Of a DNA stretch of 64,000 bases, positions 46,176 through 54,238 are shown one piece after another. The notes beneath the pieces were generated by a model that was not told the origin of the DNA, did not search any database, and saw only the letters and a program-made list of their open reading frames with translations. Numbering within the stretch: position 1 is the stretch's first letter; the number at the start of each line of letters is the position of its first letter. The stretch lies in assembly GCA_946542925.1 (NCBI GenBank), contig CAMNLA010000006.1, forward strand, positions 1-64,000, given 5' to 3'. The DNA comes from UBA4363 sp002393965 (GTDB lineage Bacteria; Bacteroidota; Bacteroidia; Bacteroidales; Paludibacteraceae). The position numbers and the translations under genes were made by a program.

Positions 46176-47096
46176 TCAAGACCTCTCTCCTTTCAGACGA
46201 TGATAAATCTGGACCAGCCATTCTGGATGAAGTCGACTTACTTTGTAGTATATCTGTTCCTGAGCTCCAAATCCACGATAAAAACGAGAAACCCCATCTA
46301 TCATCGATCCCTCAAAATCTAAGATAAGAGACTGAGCACAGTTGAGGCGTATTATCTCATCCACCAAACGGAACATTGCCGACTGGCGTCGTCCTTCTGG
46401 AGAGGACGCAGGCAACAGATAAATAAGACGATGGTCGGTTCTCAGCAGAAACGATACCGCCAAAAGCTCTGACGATAATGGGTGACGAACGCCCAGCAAA
46501 ATGGATGATCCTTGCGACTTTGCCGCCTCGAACAGCGAAACAAGAAGGGATGGAGAAGCAATATTATATCTGTTATTTCTCTGACAAAACGGCAAAAATT
46601 CTTCAAAAGTAATAGTAGAAACCAGCAAGTCAGATGATTTACGAACATTTCGGCGCGTATTGTCCGAATATGATTTAAAAAGAGTCTCATATGTCCGATC
46701 TAATAGTATTGTAAGATTTGTACGTCGCTTAGTTCTGAAAGGCAATGATTCTATAGGATTGCTTTCATTCAATTGAAGTACAAAACTTTTGTATGGAATG
46801 GCCTGAAGAAAAGCTTTTACTTCTTTTTCTAAAAGTGGTCTAGAAGAAAATAGGCCTAATTGCTGCGTTAAAACAGGCTGAACTAAACGCCGAATACCAC
46901 ATAATGGTTTGACAGGAAGTGGAAAAATCACATCATAATCATTTTCCCCAGAAACTGATACAAGACCCTCCCAACCAGGAGACACGACGTCTAAATACCA
47001 TGACATTGCATACGGAAGACCTACTGTTGCGGACGACGCTACAGCATCCCATTGAAGGCGATTTATTTCTTCATGGTGCAGATGTCGAATAATCAC
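46176..47096 (-). CDS. FemAB/GNAT-like acyltransferase
   Basis: A 306-residue protein that resembles the FemAB-like and Acetyltransf_6 GNAT families: an N-terminal GNAT-like half (residues about 20-120, including PYAMSWYLDVVSPGWEGLV and YDVIFPLPVK), a basic linker TRRNVRKS and a second GNAT half with SSILLGVRH, SFLLRTDHRLIYLLPASSPE and LDFEGSM. Members transfer amino acids or acyl groups to glycans or peptidoglycan precursors. It is the first gene of the cassette and is served by the palindromic promoter upstream. Confidence 0.7.
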   Translation of the reverse strand: MIIRHLHHEEINRLQWDAVASSATVGLPYAMSWYLDVVSPGWEGLVSVSGENDYDVIFPLPVKPLCGIRRLVQPVLTQQLGLFSSRPLLEKEVKAFLQAIPYKSFVLQLNESNPIESLPFRTKRRTNLTILLDRTYETLFKSYSDNTRRNVRKSSDLLVSTITFEEFLPFCQRNNRYNIASPSLLVSLFEAAKSQGSSILLGVRHPLSSELLAVSFLLRTDHRLIYLLPASSPEGRRQSAMFRLVDEIIRLNCAQSLILDFEGSMIDGVSRFYRGFGAQEQIYYKVSRLHPEWLVQIYHRLKGERS

Positions 47097-47119
47097 ATTA
47101 GAAATTTTTACTCACTTTT

Positions 47120-47151
47120 ACAAAATTAGATAATTTTGTCGGATGAGCAAG
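47120..47151. promoter_or_regulatory. palindromic divergent promoter between the FemAB-like gene and comF
   Basis: The perfect palindrome ACAAAATTA-GA-TAATTTTGT (47120-47139) supplies a TAATTTTG -7 box on each strand: 47131-47138 forward and 47121-47128 reverse. The minus side also has a TTG 19 bp away (CTTG, 47148-47151), giving a start near 47114. The plus side lacks a TTG at 19-21 bp. Confidence 0.6.
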
Positions 47152-47182
47152 AAAAACAGCCAGAGCAATCCGCAAGACCATC

Positions 47183-47947
47183 ATGATAAAAAAAACTTCT
47201 CATTTCATTTTCTCTCTCACCAAGAGGCTTCTAGACCTGACCTTCCCGCCTGTCTGCGAAGCTTGTGGCCGTTTACTTGTTGAGGGAGAACATATTATCT
47301 GTACGCACTGTTTTGTCAATCTTCAAAGATCTGATAACCAACAAGGGAACTCTCTAGAACAAAAGTTCTGGGGGCGTGCTCCTATTGAACGTGCTGTTTC
47401 GATAAGCCCTTTCATGAAAGGTAGTATAATTCAGATTCTAATCCACTCTTTAAAATACAAGAATCGAAAAGAAATAGGTTTTTATTTAGGACGTATATTA
47501 TCAGAAATCTTGATTCAGGAACACATAGACCAAGATATAGACATAATCATTCCGATTCCTTTACATTGGAGGAGAAAGAAAAAGAGGGGTTATAATCAAA
47601 GCGAACTTATTGCGATTGGCATCGCAGAAGGCTTAAACCGACATCGCCAAAACAGGGAGCCTGTCACCATAGAGACCAAATGTGCACAAAGAATGGTCAA
47701 CACCGAAACTCAAACAATAAAAAACGGAGAAGAACGATGGAAGAATGTACAAGGTGCCTTTCAATTAAAAAATACAGAAAAACTTCTTGGAAAGAAAATC
47801 CTATTTGTAGATGACGTAGTCACTACAGGTTCAACTTTGATTTCTCTTTTGGACTCACTGAGACAAATACAAGGGATTTGCCTTTATGTAGCATCTGCCA
47901 CTTATGTCCCCCCTTCTTCCCCTATCGTGCCAAATACTTCCCGTTAA
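47183..47947 (+). CDS. ComF family protein (phosphoribosyltransferase fold)
   Basis: A 254-residue protein with the double-zinc N-terminus of ComF (Cys25, Cys28, Cys40, Cys43; CEACG and CTHC) and a C-terminal PRTase domain with IPIPLHWRRKKKRGYNQSEL at about 124-142 and the PRPP loop ILFVDDVVTTGST at 206-218. ComF takes part in DNA uptake in competent bacteria. The helix-hairpin-helix protein at 38.4 kb is the other competence-like gene here. It stands alone and its promoter is shared with the divergent glycan cassette. Confidence 0.9.
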   Translation: MIKKTSHFIFSLTKRLLDLTFPPVCEACGRLLVEGEHIICTHCFVNLQRSDNQQGNSLEQKFWGRAPIERAVSISPFMKGSIIQILIHSLKYKNRKEIGFYLGRILSEILIQEHIDQDIDIIIPIPLHWRRKKKRGYNQSELIAIGIAEGLNRHRQNREPVTIETKCAQRMVNTETQTIKNGEERWKNVQGAFQLKNTEKLLGKKILFVDDVVTTGSTLISLLDSLRQIQGICLYVASATYVPPSSPIVPNTSR

Positions 47948-47993
47948 CCAATTCTGACCCTTGATGACAGTTGCGTTGATTCCCAGTTTATCC

Positions 47994-48824
47994 CTATTTC
48001 TTCTTCCCTAAATAGGAGGAATTTGGTTGTTTCAAGCTTGAAGTTGATGCCAAGTAAGCCTTAACCGACCCAACTCGAATTTTAGCTTCCACGTATACTG
48101 GTATATGATTTTCGTCATCCGTAATCCACACTGTCATGGCGTCCTCCGAACGAAACACCTTTCCTTTGATGAGTTTAGGACGAAGTTTGATACAGCGATA
48201 ACGTTCTCCATTTTTAAGAGTAATATTCTCTTTACCTAAATAGCGCAAATTAAGATCGAATTTCTGGCCGTCATCGTCATATACAATAGAAAAAGGGATC
48301 GTCTGGCCCAATTGTAAACTAGAAAAATTCTGTTCTCGCAAACGATAAAGCGCTGAGACAAGATCTGTCACAGTCCCCTTTAAATGTAACGTTTGTTTCT
48401 TTACATCCTTATTTCGTCGATAACAATGCGTTCGTACTGTGGTCGATTGCGGAGTGACTTGATCAAAATAAAAATCATCCTGAGCCCAATAATTATCTTC
48501 ATGAGCAACACGCTGATAGAAATAAGGATACAATGTTTGCTTGTCTGCGTAGGAATATAGCGTATCGTAAACTTGATAAAAGCGAGCAAACGTTTTCAGA
48601 GTACGACCCGCAGCGACAAAATGATATGCAGGATGACCATTATAGATACCATTACGTACGGTAAAATCTACACGAGCAGCCTGCAGCCAGACAAAACCAA
48701 TATTAAAGTAGGCATTATATGTTATTCGCTCTCCCGGTTTAAATGACGTCACTGCCGATGCCTTGAACGTGGGAATCTGAGCAAAAATCACGAAAATCAG
48801 CAAAAAAAAGTATATTCGTTTCAT
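47994..48824 (-). CDS. DUF3108 domain-containing protein
   Basis: A 276-residue secreted or periplasmic protein with a signal peptide (about 1-24, ending KASA). The family signature is visible at GERITYNAYFNIGFVWLQAA near residue 33 and in the repeated short beta-strands. DUF3108 proteins are LolA/LppX-like beta-sheet proteins of unknown function at the envelope. It follows the Ig-like lipoprotein gene by 69 bp and runs toward comF. Confidence 0.85.
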   Translation of the reverse strand: MKRIYFFLLIFVIFAQIPTFKASAVTSFKPGERITYNAYFNIGFVWLQAARVDFTVRNGIYNGHPAYHFVAAGRTLKTFARFYQVYDTLYSYADKQTLYPYFYQRVAHEDNYWAQDDFYFDQVTPQSTTVRTHCYRRNKDVKKQTLHLKGTVTDLVSALYRLREQNFSSLQLGQTIPFSIVYDDDGQKFDLNLRYLGKENITLKNGERYRCIKLRPKLIKGKVFRSEDAMTVWITDDENHIPVYVEAKIRVGSVKAYLASTSSLKQPNSSYLGKKK

Positions 48825-48893
48825 TGCGGCACTTCATTTTGTTTGTTATATTAGGGATTCCCTCGTCTATCTTATTTTGGCTTGTAAAACAAG

Positions 48894-50741
48894 TTATTGG
48901 AAGTCAATATCCCATCTTTGCTCTACATCCCAATTAGCTCGTAGACGGATTGTACCGTTAAAGTTGTATACTGTCTCTGGCTGTTTCCGACTTTTCCAAT
49001 CTCCCGGAGTCCAAAAACCATCACCATTATCATCAACATACAAACGAATTCGGTATTCTCCCGGATTAAGATATTCAAATAGTGTGCCATCCGATTCTGC
49101 CAGACGTTCTCGTATCACTTCCCCCTTTTTTGCATCCAACAACTGAATCCTGCATTTCGACAAATCACCTCCAAAAACTGAAACCATCAACGATGAGAAC
49201 TGATCGGCTCCTTTGATGGAAAACTCTGATTCCGAACTTTTGGATGACCTACCTAGAATATCCATTGTTGCGGCAGAATCAACACGTAAAAAATATGTTT
49301 TTTCCGAGTCCCAATCTACCCTGCACTCATATGCAAGTGCAACTTTTTCTTTAGACATCGAATCAAGTAATACGGGCACTAGGATAGGCAATGGTTCCTC
49401 TACCAATGCCGTATCTTTTTTACAATACAGATGTATGTGCGACATATCAAGCGATACCATCGGAGTAGAAGAGGAAATTCGAAGCGGTTCATGAATCGAC
49501 ACTTCTTTACGAGGAAGTAGAAGGCTATACTGTCCCGCATTGCCAGATGGAGATGCACTCCCTTTACTCCTATGCACATGACGATAATAGGCAGACACAG
49601 TATCTGTCTGATCCTTCAGGTGATACGCAGTATCCTTAACTACGTAAGACACAGAAAACCGAAGAGTGTCTTTCTGATACAAACCTTCATCGGTTATATA
49701 ACATGTGATTGTGTCATTCCTGTTTGAATAGTGGAAAGCTATTCGCCCTGGATTTTTTTCCAAGAGATGAATTTGTGGACGGACAGAAGTAGTATCATTC
49801 ATATAGAACGTAACAACATGCTCTTGTTTCCGTTCTGTTTTTATGAGATATTGTTGTTTTCTCTCTCGAATCGAAAGTAACAACACTAAGTTGTCTGGGT
49901 AATAATGTGTCCTGCTGCGGAGCACTACCGAGTCCACCACCATGGAGTCACGCAAGACGTATGCTCTGCGTGGATTACGCTTTACAGATTTGCGCATCTC
50001 TCGGCGGATTACCGGATCTTCTGTTGCATAATGACGCAAGGTATCGCTATAGGACTCTGTTTCAAAGTAGGTTTTTACTGGCGTCGCCAAGAAAGCAAAA
50101 GGCTCGCCATCATCTAAAATGAGATTGAAATTATTATCTGATAGGGCACACACCTGATAGTTGCCATTCTTCAGTCCGCGAAAAGTAAACCGACCAGTGG
50201 TGTCTGTCCGTGACACGTAAAGAGGGATTTGCGACATAGGAGCGTCACTCTTTCCGTCGTAAAGGACTACCGTGATGCCGTTTTGTGGTGTAAGATCAGC
50301 CCCCGATACAACAAGACCAGAGATTTCCATCGTATCTAACTGCTCTCCTGTAGAAAAAGTGTAATGTAAGTTTTTAACAGAATTCCCTTCATTTATGTCA
50401 CGAATAGCATCCGCAAAATCTATGCTGTATGTTATGTTTGATCGCAACGTATCATTAAATTCAATTCTGACTTTTCGACCCGATGCTGAGTAGGAGGGCT
50501 TTTGTTGCTGTGGGGGAGAGACAGTTATTAGGCTCTGCGGATTAGACAACTGCACATACTCATCAAATACCAATTCTATTGATTTACCCGCAAAATGCAC
50601 TGAAGATGGACTTGGAGAAGACATGACAAATTTCGGAGCACGATTGTCTCGTAATCCCCCCTGCGGTCCATTGCCTCGATTGGCACAGGACACAACCATA
50701 ACGATCATAACCAGAGAAAGGAGAATTTGTTTCAGCCGCAT
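48894..50741 (-). CDS. lipoprotein with N-terminal bacterial Ig-like (Big_5) domain
   Basis: A 615-residue lipoprotein. The signal ends in VVSC with the lipidated Cys at about residue 19. Residues about 35-130 form an Ig-like domain of the SbsA/Big_5 type (APKFVMSSPSPSSVHFAGKS, then ELVFDEYVQL). After it comes a carboxypeptidase-regulatory-like block (TTGRFTFRGLKNGNYQVCAL), a long beta-rich portion and a C-terminal DGTLFEYLNPGEYRIRLYVD that repeats the same theme. It is probably anchored at the outer membrane. Function unknown. Confidence 0.84.
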   Translation of the reverse strand: MRLKQILLSLVMIVMVVSCANRGNGPQGGLRDNRAPKFVMSSPSPSSVHFAGKSIELVFDEYVQLSNPQSLITVSPPQQQKPSYSASGRKVRIEFNDTLRSNITYSIDFADAIRDINEGNSVKNLHYTFSTGEQLDTMEISGLVVSGADLTPQNGITVVLYDGKSDAPMSQIPLYVSRTDTTGRFTFRGLKNGNYQVCALSDNNFNLILDDGEPFAFLATPVKTYFETESYSDTLRHYATEDPVIRREMRKSVKRNPRRAYVLRDSMVVDSVVLRSRTHYYPDNLVLLLSIRERKQQYLIKTERKQEHVVTFYMNDTTSVRPQIHLLEKNPGRIAFHYSNRNDTITCYITDEGLYQKDTLRFSVSYVVKDTAYHLKDQTDTVSAYYRHVHRSKGSASPSGNAGQYSLLLPRKEVSIHEPLRISSSTPMVSLDMSHIHLYCKKDTALVEEPLPILVPVLLDSMSKEKVALAYECRVDWDSEKTYFLRVDSAATMDILGRSSKSSESEFSIKGADQFSSLMVSVFGGDLSKCRIQLLDAKKGEVIRERLAESDGTLFEYLNPGEYRIRLYVDDNGDGFWTPGDWKSRKQPETVYNFNGTIRLRANWDVEQRWDIDFQ

Positions 50742-50817
50742 ATTTCCTCAGGATACAATTACAATTGTCAACATCAGTCTTGACGATTCGCTTGACTTCC
50801 AATCGAAAAAGGACTTG

Positions 50818-50825
50818 CAAAAATA
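50818..50825 (-). promoter_or_regulatory. candidate -7 box (TATTTTTG) of the Ig-like lipoprotein gene
   Basis: On the minus strand the bases read TATTTTTG, matching TAnnTTTG, about 77 bp upstream of the start codon. No -33 TTG is present at 19-21 bp. Confidence 0.4.
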
Positions 50826-50847
50826 AGGTTTATTTCTTGCTTTACAT

Positions 50848-50855
50848 TAAATTTG
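50848..50855 (+). promoter_or_regulatory. candidate -7 box (TAAATTTG) of the DUF4254 operon
   Basis: TAAATTTG matches TAnnTTTG and lies 35 bp before the DUF4254 ATG. It is back-to-back with the minus-strand box at 50818-50825. The -33 position has no TTG. Confidence 0.45.
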
Positions 50856-50889
50856 CAAAACGTTTTACGCTGATATTCTGATTTTGACA

Positions 50890-51501
50890 ATGAGTTTTTC
50901 AACTGACAGTACACACATTTTCGAACAGGCAATTGCCGACTATCACAAAACGGACAATGTAGACGCAACACTTGTCAACCCATTCAGTCCAGACTCTATC
51001 AACGGTATTCTCTATGTTAAAAATTGGATTGATACCGTACAATGGCATCTTGAGGATATTGTCCGACAGCCAGACATCAACCCCATCGAAGGTTTGGCCA
51101 TCAAACGCCGAATTGATAAAAGCAATCAGGACCGGACCGATTTGGTTGAAGCCATTGACTCTTATTTTCTCCATCAATACAAAAACGTTACTCCACAAGC
51201 CAATGCGACCATCAACACTGAGTCTCCAGCATGGGCCATTGACCGTCTTTCCATCCTCGCTCTAAAAATCTATCATATGCGCATTGAATCCAAACGTAAG
51301 GATGCCGATGAGACTCATAAGGCTCTTTGTCAACAAAAACTGGAGATTCTACTCGAACAACAAAAGGACCTGTCTTCTGCTATTGATCAATTGCTTGCTG
51401 ATATTGCATCTGGACGCAAATTCATGAAAGTCTACAAGCAGATGAAGATGTACAACGATCCTTCTCTTAATCCTATGCTCTACGGAAATAACAAAAAATA
51501 G
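50890..51501 (+). CDS. DUF4254 domain-containing protein
   Basis: A 203-residue, all-helical soluble protein of the DUF4254 family, with no signal peptide. The family start is visible (SFSTDSTHIFEQAIADYHKT). It also contains LEDIVRQPDINPIEGLAIKR and WAIDRLSILALKIYHMRIE. I use the ATG at 50890; a TTG two codons earlier is also in frame. A GT9 gene follows 64 bp later, and from memory DUF4254 genes are frequently found beside GT9 genes in Bacteroidota, which hints at a joint envelope-glycan role. Confidence 0.85.
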   Translation: MSFSTDSTHIFEQAIADYHKTDNVDATLVNPFSPDSINGILYVKNWIDTVQWHLEDIVRQPDINPIEGLAIKRRIDKSNQDRTDLVEAIDSYFLHQYKNVTPQANATINTESPAWAIDRLSILALKIYHMRIESKRKDADETHKALCQQKLEILLEQQKDLSSAIDQLLADIASGRKFMKVYKQMKMYNDPSLNPMLYGNNKK

Positions 51502-51565
51502 CGCCACTTCTGTTTGACTGGCATTCCCCCTCTACGAACAATCCCCCTTTTTCATAATCTAAAAA

Positions 51566-52633
51566 ATGATTGACGAAGAAAAGAATCAGACCATTCTGGT
51601 TATCCGACTGTCCGCAATGGGAGATGTTGCAATGACCGTTCCTGTTCTTCATTCCCTGAAGAAACAACATCCAAACCTGAACATCATCATGTTGACGACT
51701 TACGGGAATGACCCGATGTTCGACCATTTACCTGGAGTTCATTTGGTACATTTCGATAGGCACGGCAAACATAAGGGATTATCTGGGGTCTTCCGTGTAT
51801 GGTGGAAACTACGAAGAAACTACTCCATTGATTATATCGCTGATCTACACAACGTTATTCGCTCACGATTGCTGACGGCTCTATTCCGTCTGACTTCACC
51901 ACACATGAAGATTCGGCACGTTGACAAGGAACGAAAAGAACGTCGCAAGCTGGTTCTGTTGGGACATAAAAAATATGGGCACCCTTTGTCTTCCTCTTTC
52001 GAACGCTATCGCCGTGTCTTTGAATCACTTGGCATCCGCTTTGATTTTGACTTTAAGACAATCTTCTCTCGAAAAACCCCTGATCTCGAAGAGGACATGT
52101 TGGAACGCTTTGGTCCAAAAGAGAATAAACGTTGGGTTGGCGTTGCTCCTTTTGCCGGACACCGAAGCAAAATCTATCCTATGAAACGGATGGAGCGTTT
52201 TTTGGAACTGCTCAATCAACAAGAAAACATTGAGATTTTTCTCTTTGGGCATGGAAATGAACGACCTAAAATAAACGATTGGGAAAATAAATTTAAAAAC
52301 GTTCATTCCATGCCGCGAGGGACTTATCTTCCTCAAGAACTCGAGTTGATGGCACATTTGGATGTCATGGTCTCCATGGATTCAGCCAACATGCACTTAG
52401 CCTCACTCGTGAACACACCTGTTGTTTCCATTTGGGGTGCCACACATCGCTATGCAGGCTTTCTTGGCTGGGGACAGAAAGAGGAAAATGTAGTCGAACT
52501 GCCTTTGGATTGCAGGCCGTGTTCTATTTATGGAGAAAGACATTGTCCAAAAGGAACTTACGAATGTATGCGAGACATTGACCCGCAAACCATTGTGGAC
52601 AAAGTTCTTCAACAACTCTCATCTCTAAATTAA
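51566..52633 (+). CDS. glycosyltransferase family 9 (heptosyltransferase-like)
   Basis: A 355-residue GT-B enzyme. The start TILVIRLSAMGDVAMTVPVL is the family entry strand, ADLHNVIRSRL lies near residue 92, and the donor site segment VSMDSANMHLASLVNTPVVS is near residue 270, followed by WGATHRYAG. GT9 enzymes add heptose or related sugars to the LPS core. The sugar used cannot be read. It sits in a DUF4254-GT9-thiL-rpiB run. Confidence 0.9.
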   Translation: MIDEEKNQTILVIRLSAMGDVAMTVPVLHSLKKQHPNLNIIMLTTYGNDPMFDHLPGVHLVHFDRHGKHKGLSGVFRVWWKLRRNYSIDYIADLHNVIRSRLLTALFRLTSPHMKIRHVDKERKERRKLVLLGHKKYGHPLSSSFERYRRVFESLGIRFDFDFKTIFSRKTPDLEEDMLERFGPKENKRWVGVAPFAGHRSKIYPMKRMERFLELLNQQENIEIFLFGHGNERPKINDWENKFKNVHSMPRGTYLPQELELMAHLDVMVSMDSANMHLASLVNTPVVSIWGATHRYAGFLGWGQKEENVVELPLDCRPCSIYGERHCPKGTYECMRDIDPQTIVDKVLQQLSSLN

Positions 52634-52665
52634 TTAGTAAAATCCTGTTCTTTAACTCATTCATC

Positions 52666-53712
52666 GTGAAACGTACCGAAATATCCACGTTGGGAGAATT
52701 TGGACTCATACAACACCTCACCAAAAACATAAATTTAATTAATTCCTCTACCGTAAAAGGAGTAGGAGATGATTGTGCCATCCTGAAATATAATGATGAC
52801 AAGGAGGTTCTTGTCACAACAGATCTGCTTTTGGAAGGCATTCACTTTGACCTTACTTATACACCACTCAAACACCTTGGCTACAAGTCCGTCATGGTGA
52901 ATCTGAGCGACATCTATGCCATGAACGGACGACCAAAACAAATTACGGTCTCTCTGGGGCTGTCAAAACGTTTTTGCGTAGAAGATGTTGATCAGCTTTT
53001 TGCCGGTATTCTGCTTGCCTGCCAACAGCATGGCGTGGATCTTGTCGGAGGCGACACCAGCGCTTCCATGACGGGCTTGACCATCTCCATAACAGCAATA
53101 GGAGAAGGAACGAAAGGGAAAACCGTAAGACGTGATGGAGCAAAAGTTAATGACCTTATCTGCGTGTCTGGAAATCTCGGCGCAGCTTATATGGGACTAC
53201 AGATTCTCGAACGGGAAAAAGCCGTTTTTGAAGGCACAAAAGAAGAGAACATTCAACCAGATTTCGCTGGCAAGGAATACCTTCTGGAAAGACAACTCAG
53301 ACCCGAAGCAAGACGTGACATCATTGACCGATTGGAAGAAAAGGGAATTATCCCGACAGCCATGATGGATATTTCCGATGGACTCTCCTCCGAACTGCTT
53401 CATATTTGTCATGCAAGCAACGTCGGATGTCGCGTATTTGAAGATCGTATCCCCATTGATTTCCAAACTGCCTCAACCGCCGAAGAATTCAACATGTCTC
53501 TGACAACAGCCGCAATGAATGGTGGAGAGGATTATGAACTTCTCTTTACCGTACCCTTGGAACTGCATGACCTCATTAAACAAGTGGAGGACGTACATCT
53601 AATAGGTCACATCTGCGAGAAAAAATTCGGCTCTTCATTAGTTGCAAGAGATAACCAGGAATTTGAACTCAAAGCACAGGGATGGCAGGCTTTCAATAAC
53701 ACAGAAAAATAA
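52666..53712 (+). CDS. thiL: thiamine-monophosphate kinase
   Basis: Phosphorylates thiamine monophosphate to the active diphosphate. The 348 residues show GVGDDCAIL near 33 (Mg-ATP site), VTTDLLLEGIHFDL near 46-59, KSVMVNLSDIYAMNGRPK near 72-89, VDLVGGDT near 125 and MDISDGLSSEL near 225. The start is GTG at 52666, the only start that keeps the normal N-terminus. It follows GT9 by 32 bp. Confidence 0.93.
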   Translation: MKRTEISTLGEFGLIQHLTKNINLINSSTVKGVGDDCAILKYNDDKEVLVTTDLLLEGIHFDLTYTPLKHLGYKSVMVNLSDIYAMNGRPKQITVSLGLSKRFCVEDVDQLFAGILLACQQHGVDLVGGDTSASMTGLTISITAIGEGTKGKTVRRDGAKVNDLICVSGNLGAAYMGLQILEREKAVFEGTKEENIQPDFAGKEYLLERQLRPEARRDIIDRLEEKGIIPTAMMDISDGLSSELLHICHASNVGCRVFEDRIPIDFQTASTAEEFNMSLTTAAMNGGEDYELLFTVPLELHDLIKQVEDVHLIGHICEKKFGSSLVARDNQEFELKAQGWQAFNNTEK

Positions 53713-53730
53713 TTTATTCGCCCTAAGAAA

Positions 53731-54183
53731 ATGAAACCGTTTAAAGAGATTTCTATCGCCGTCTGCTCTGACCATGCTGGATACGAACTGAAAAATGCCG
53801 TTCTTCAGCACCTGCAGAATCTCGGAGCCATGGTCAAGGATTATGGAACTTATTCTTCCGAGTCCTGCGACTATCCGGACTTTGCACATCCAATGGCACA
53901 TGCCGTGGAAAATGGAATACAGGACTTTGGCATAGCCATCTGCGGTTCTGGAAATGGAATCAGCATGACAGCGAACAAACATCAAGGCATTCGCTGTGCC
54001 CTCTGTTGGAATACTGACCTTGCACAACTTGCTCGTCAACACAACAATGCCAATGTCCTTTCCCTTCCGGCTCGTTTCATTTCCCAAGAATTGGCGTTGG
54101 AAATCGTTGATGCCTTTTTCTCAACAGACTTTGAAGGAGGACGACATATCCGTCGCATCGAGAAGATTCCGGTAAAATCATAA
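53731..54183 (+). CDS. rpiB: ribose-5-phosphate isomerase B
   Basis: Interconverts ribose-5-phosphate and ribulose-5-phosphate in the pentose phosphate pathway. The 150 residues match RpiB: CSDHAGYELK at 12-21 (substrate Asp14, His15), catalytic base Cys71 in AICGSGNGISMTANK, CALCWNTDLAQLARQHNNAN at about 89-108 with His104. It starts 18 bp after thiL and ends the run. The 55-bp gap to the convergent LtaS-like gene has a small hairpin-like repeat near 54194-54213 but no T run. Confidence 0.95.
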   Translation: MKPFKEISIAVCSDHAGYELKNAVLQHLQNLGAMVKDYGTYSSESCDYPDFAHPMAHAVENGIQDFGIAICGSGNGISMTANKHQGIRCALCWNTDLAQLARQHNNANVLSLPARFISQELALEIVDAFFSTDFEGGRHIRRIEKIPVKS

Positions 54184-54238
54184 AACAGAACTCCTCAATC
54201 GCCCCGCGATGAGAGTATGATCATTATTTTCTTGTCTC

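Noticed and set aside
54194..54213. Terminator between rpiB and the LtaS-like gene
   Set aside because: A short stem with a bulge and a 3-base loop is present, but no T run follows on either strand.
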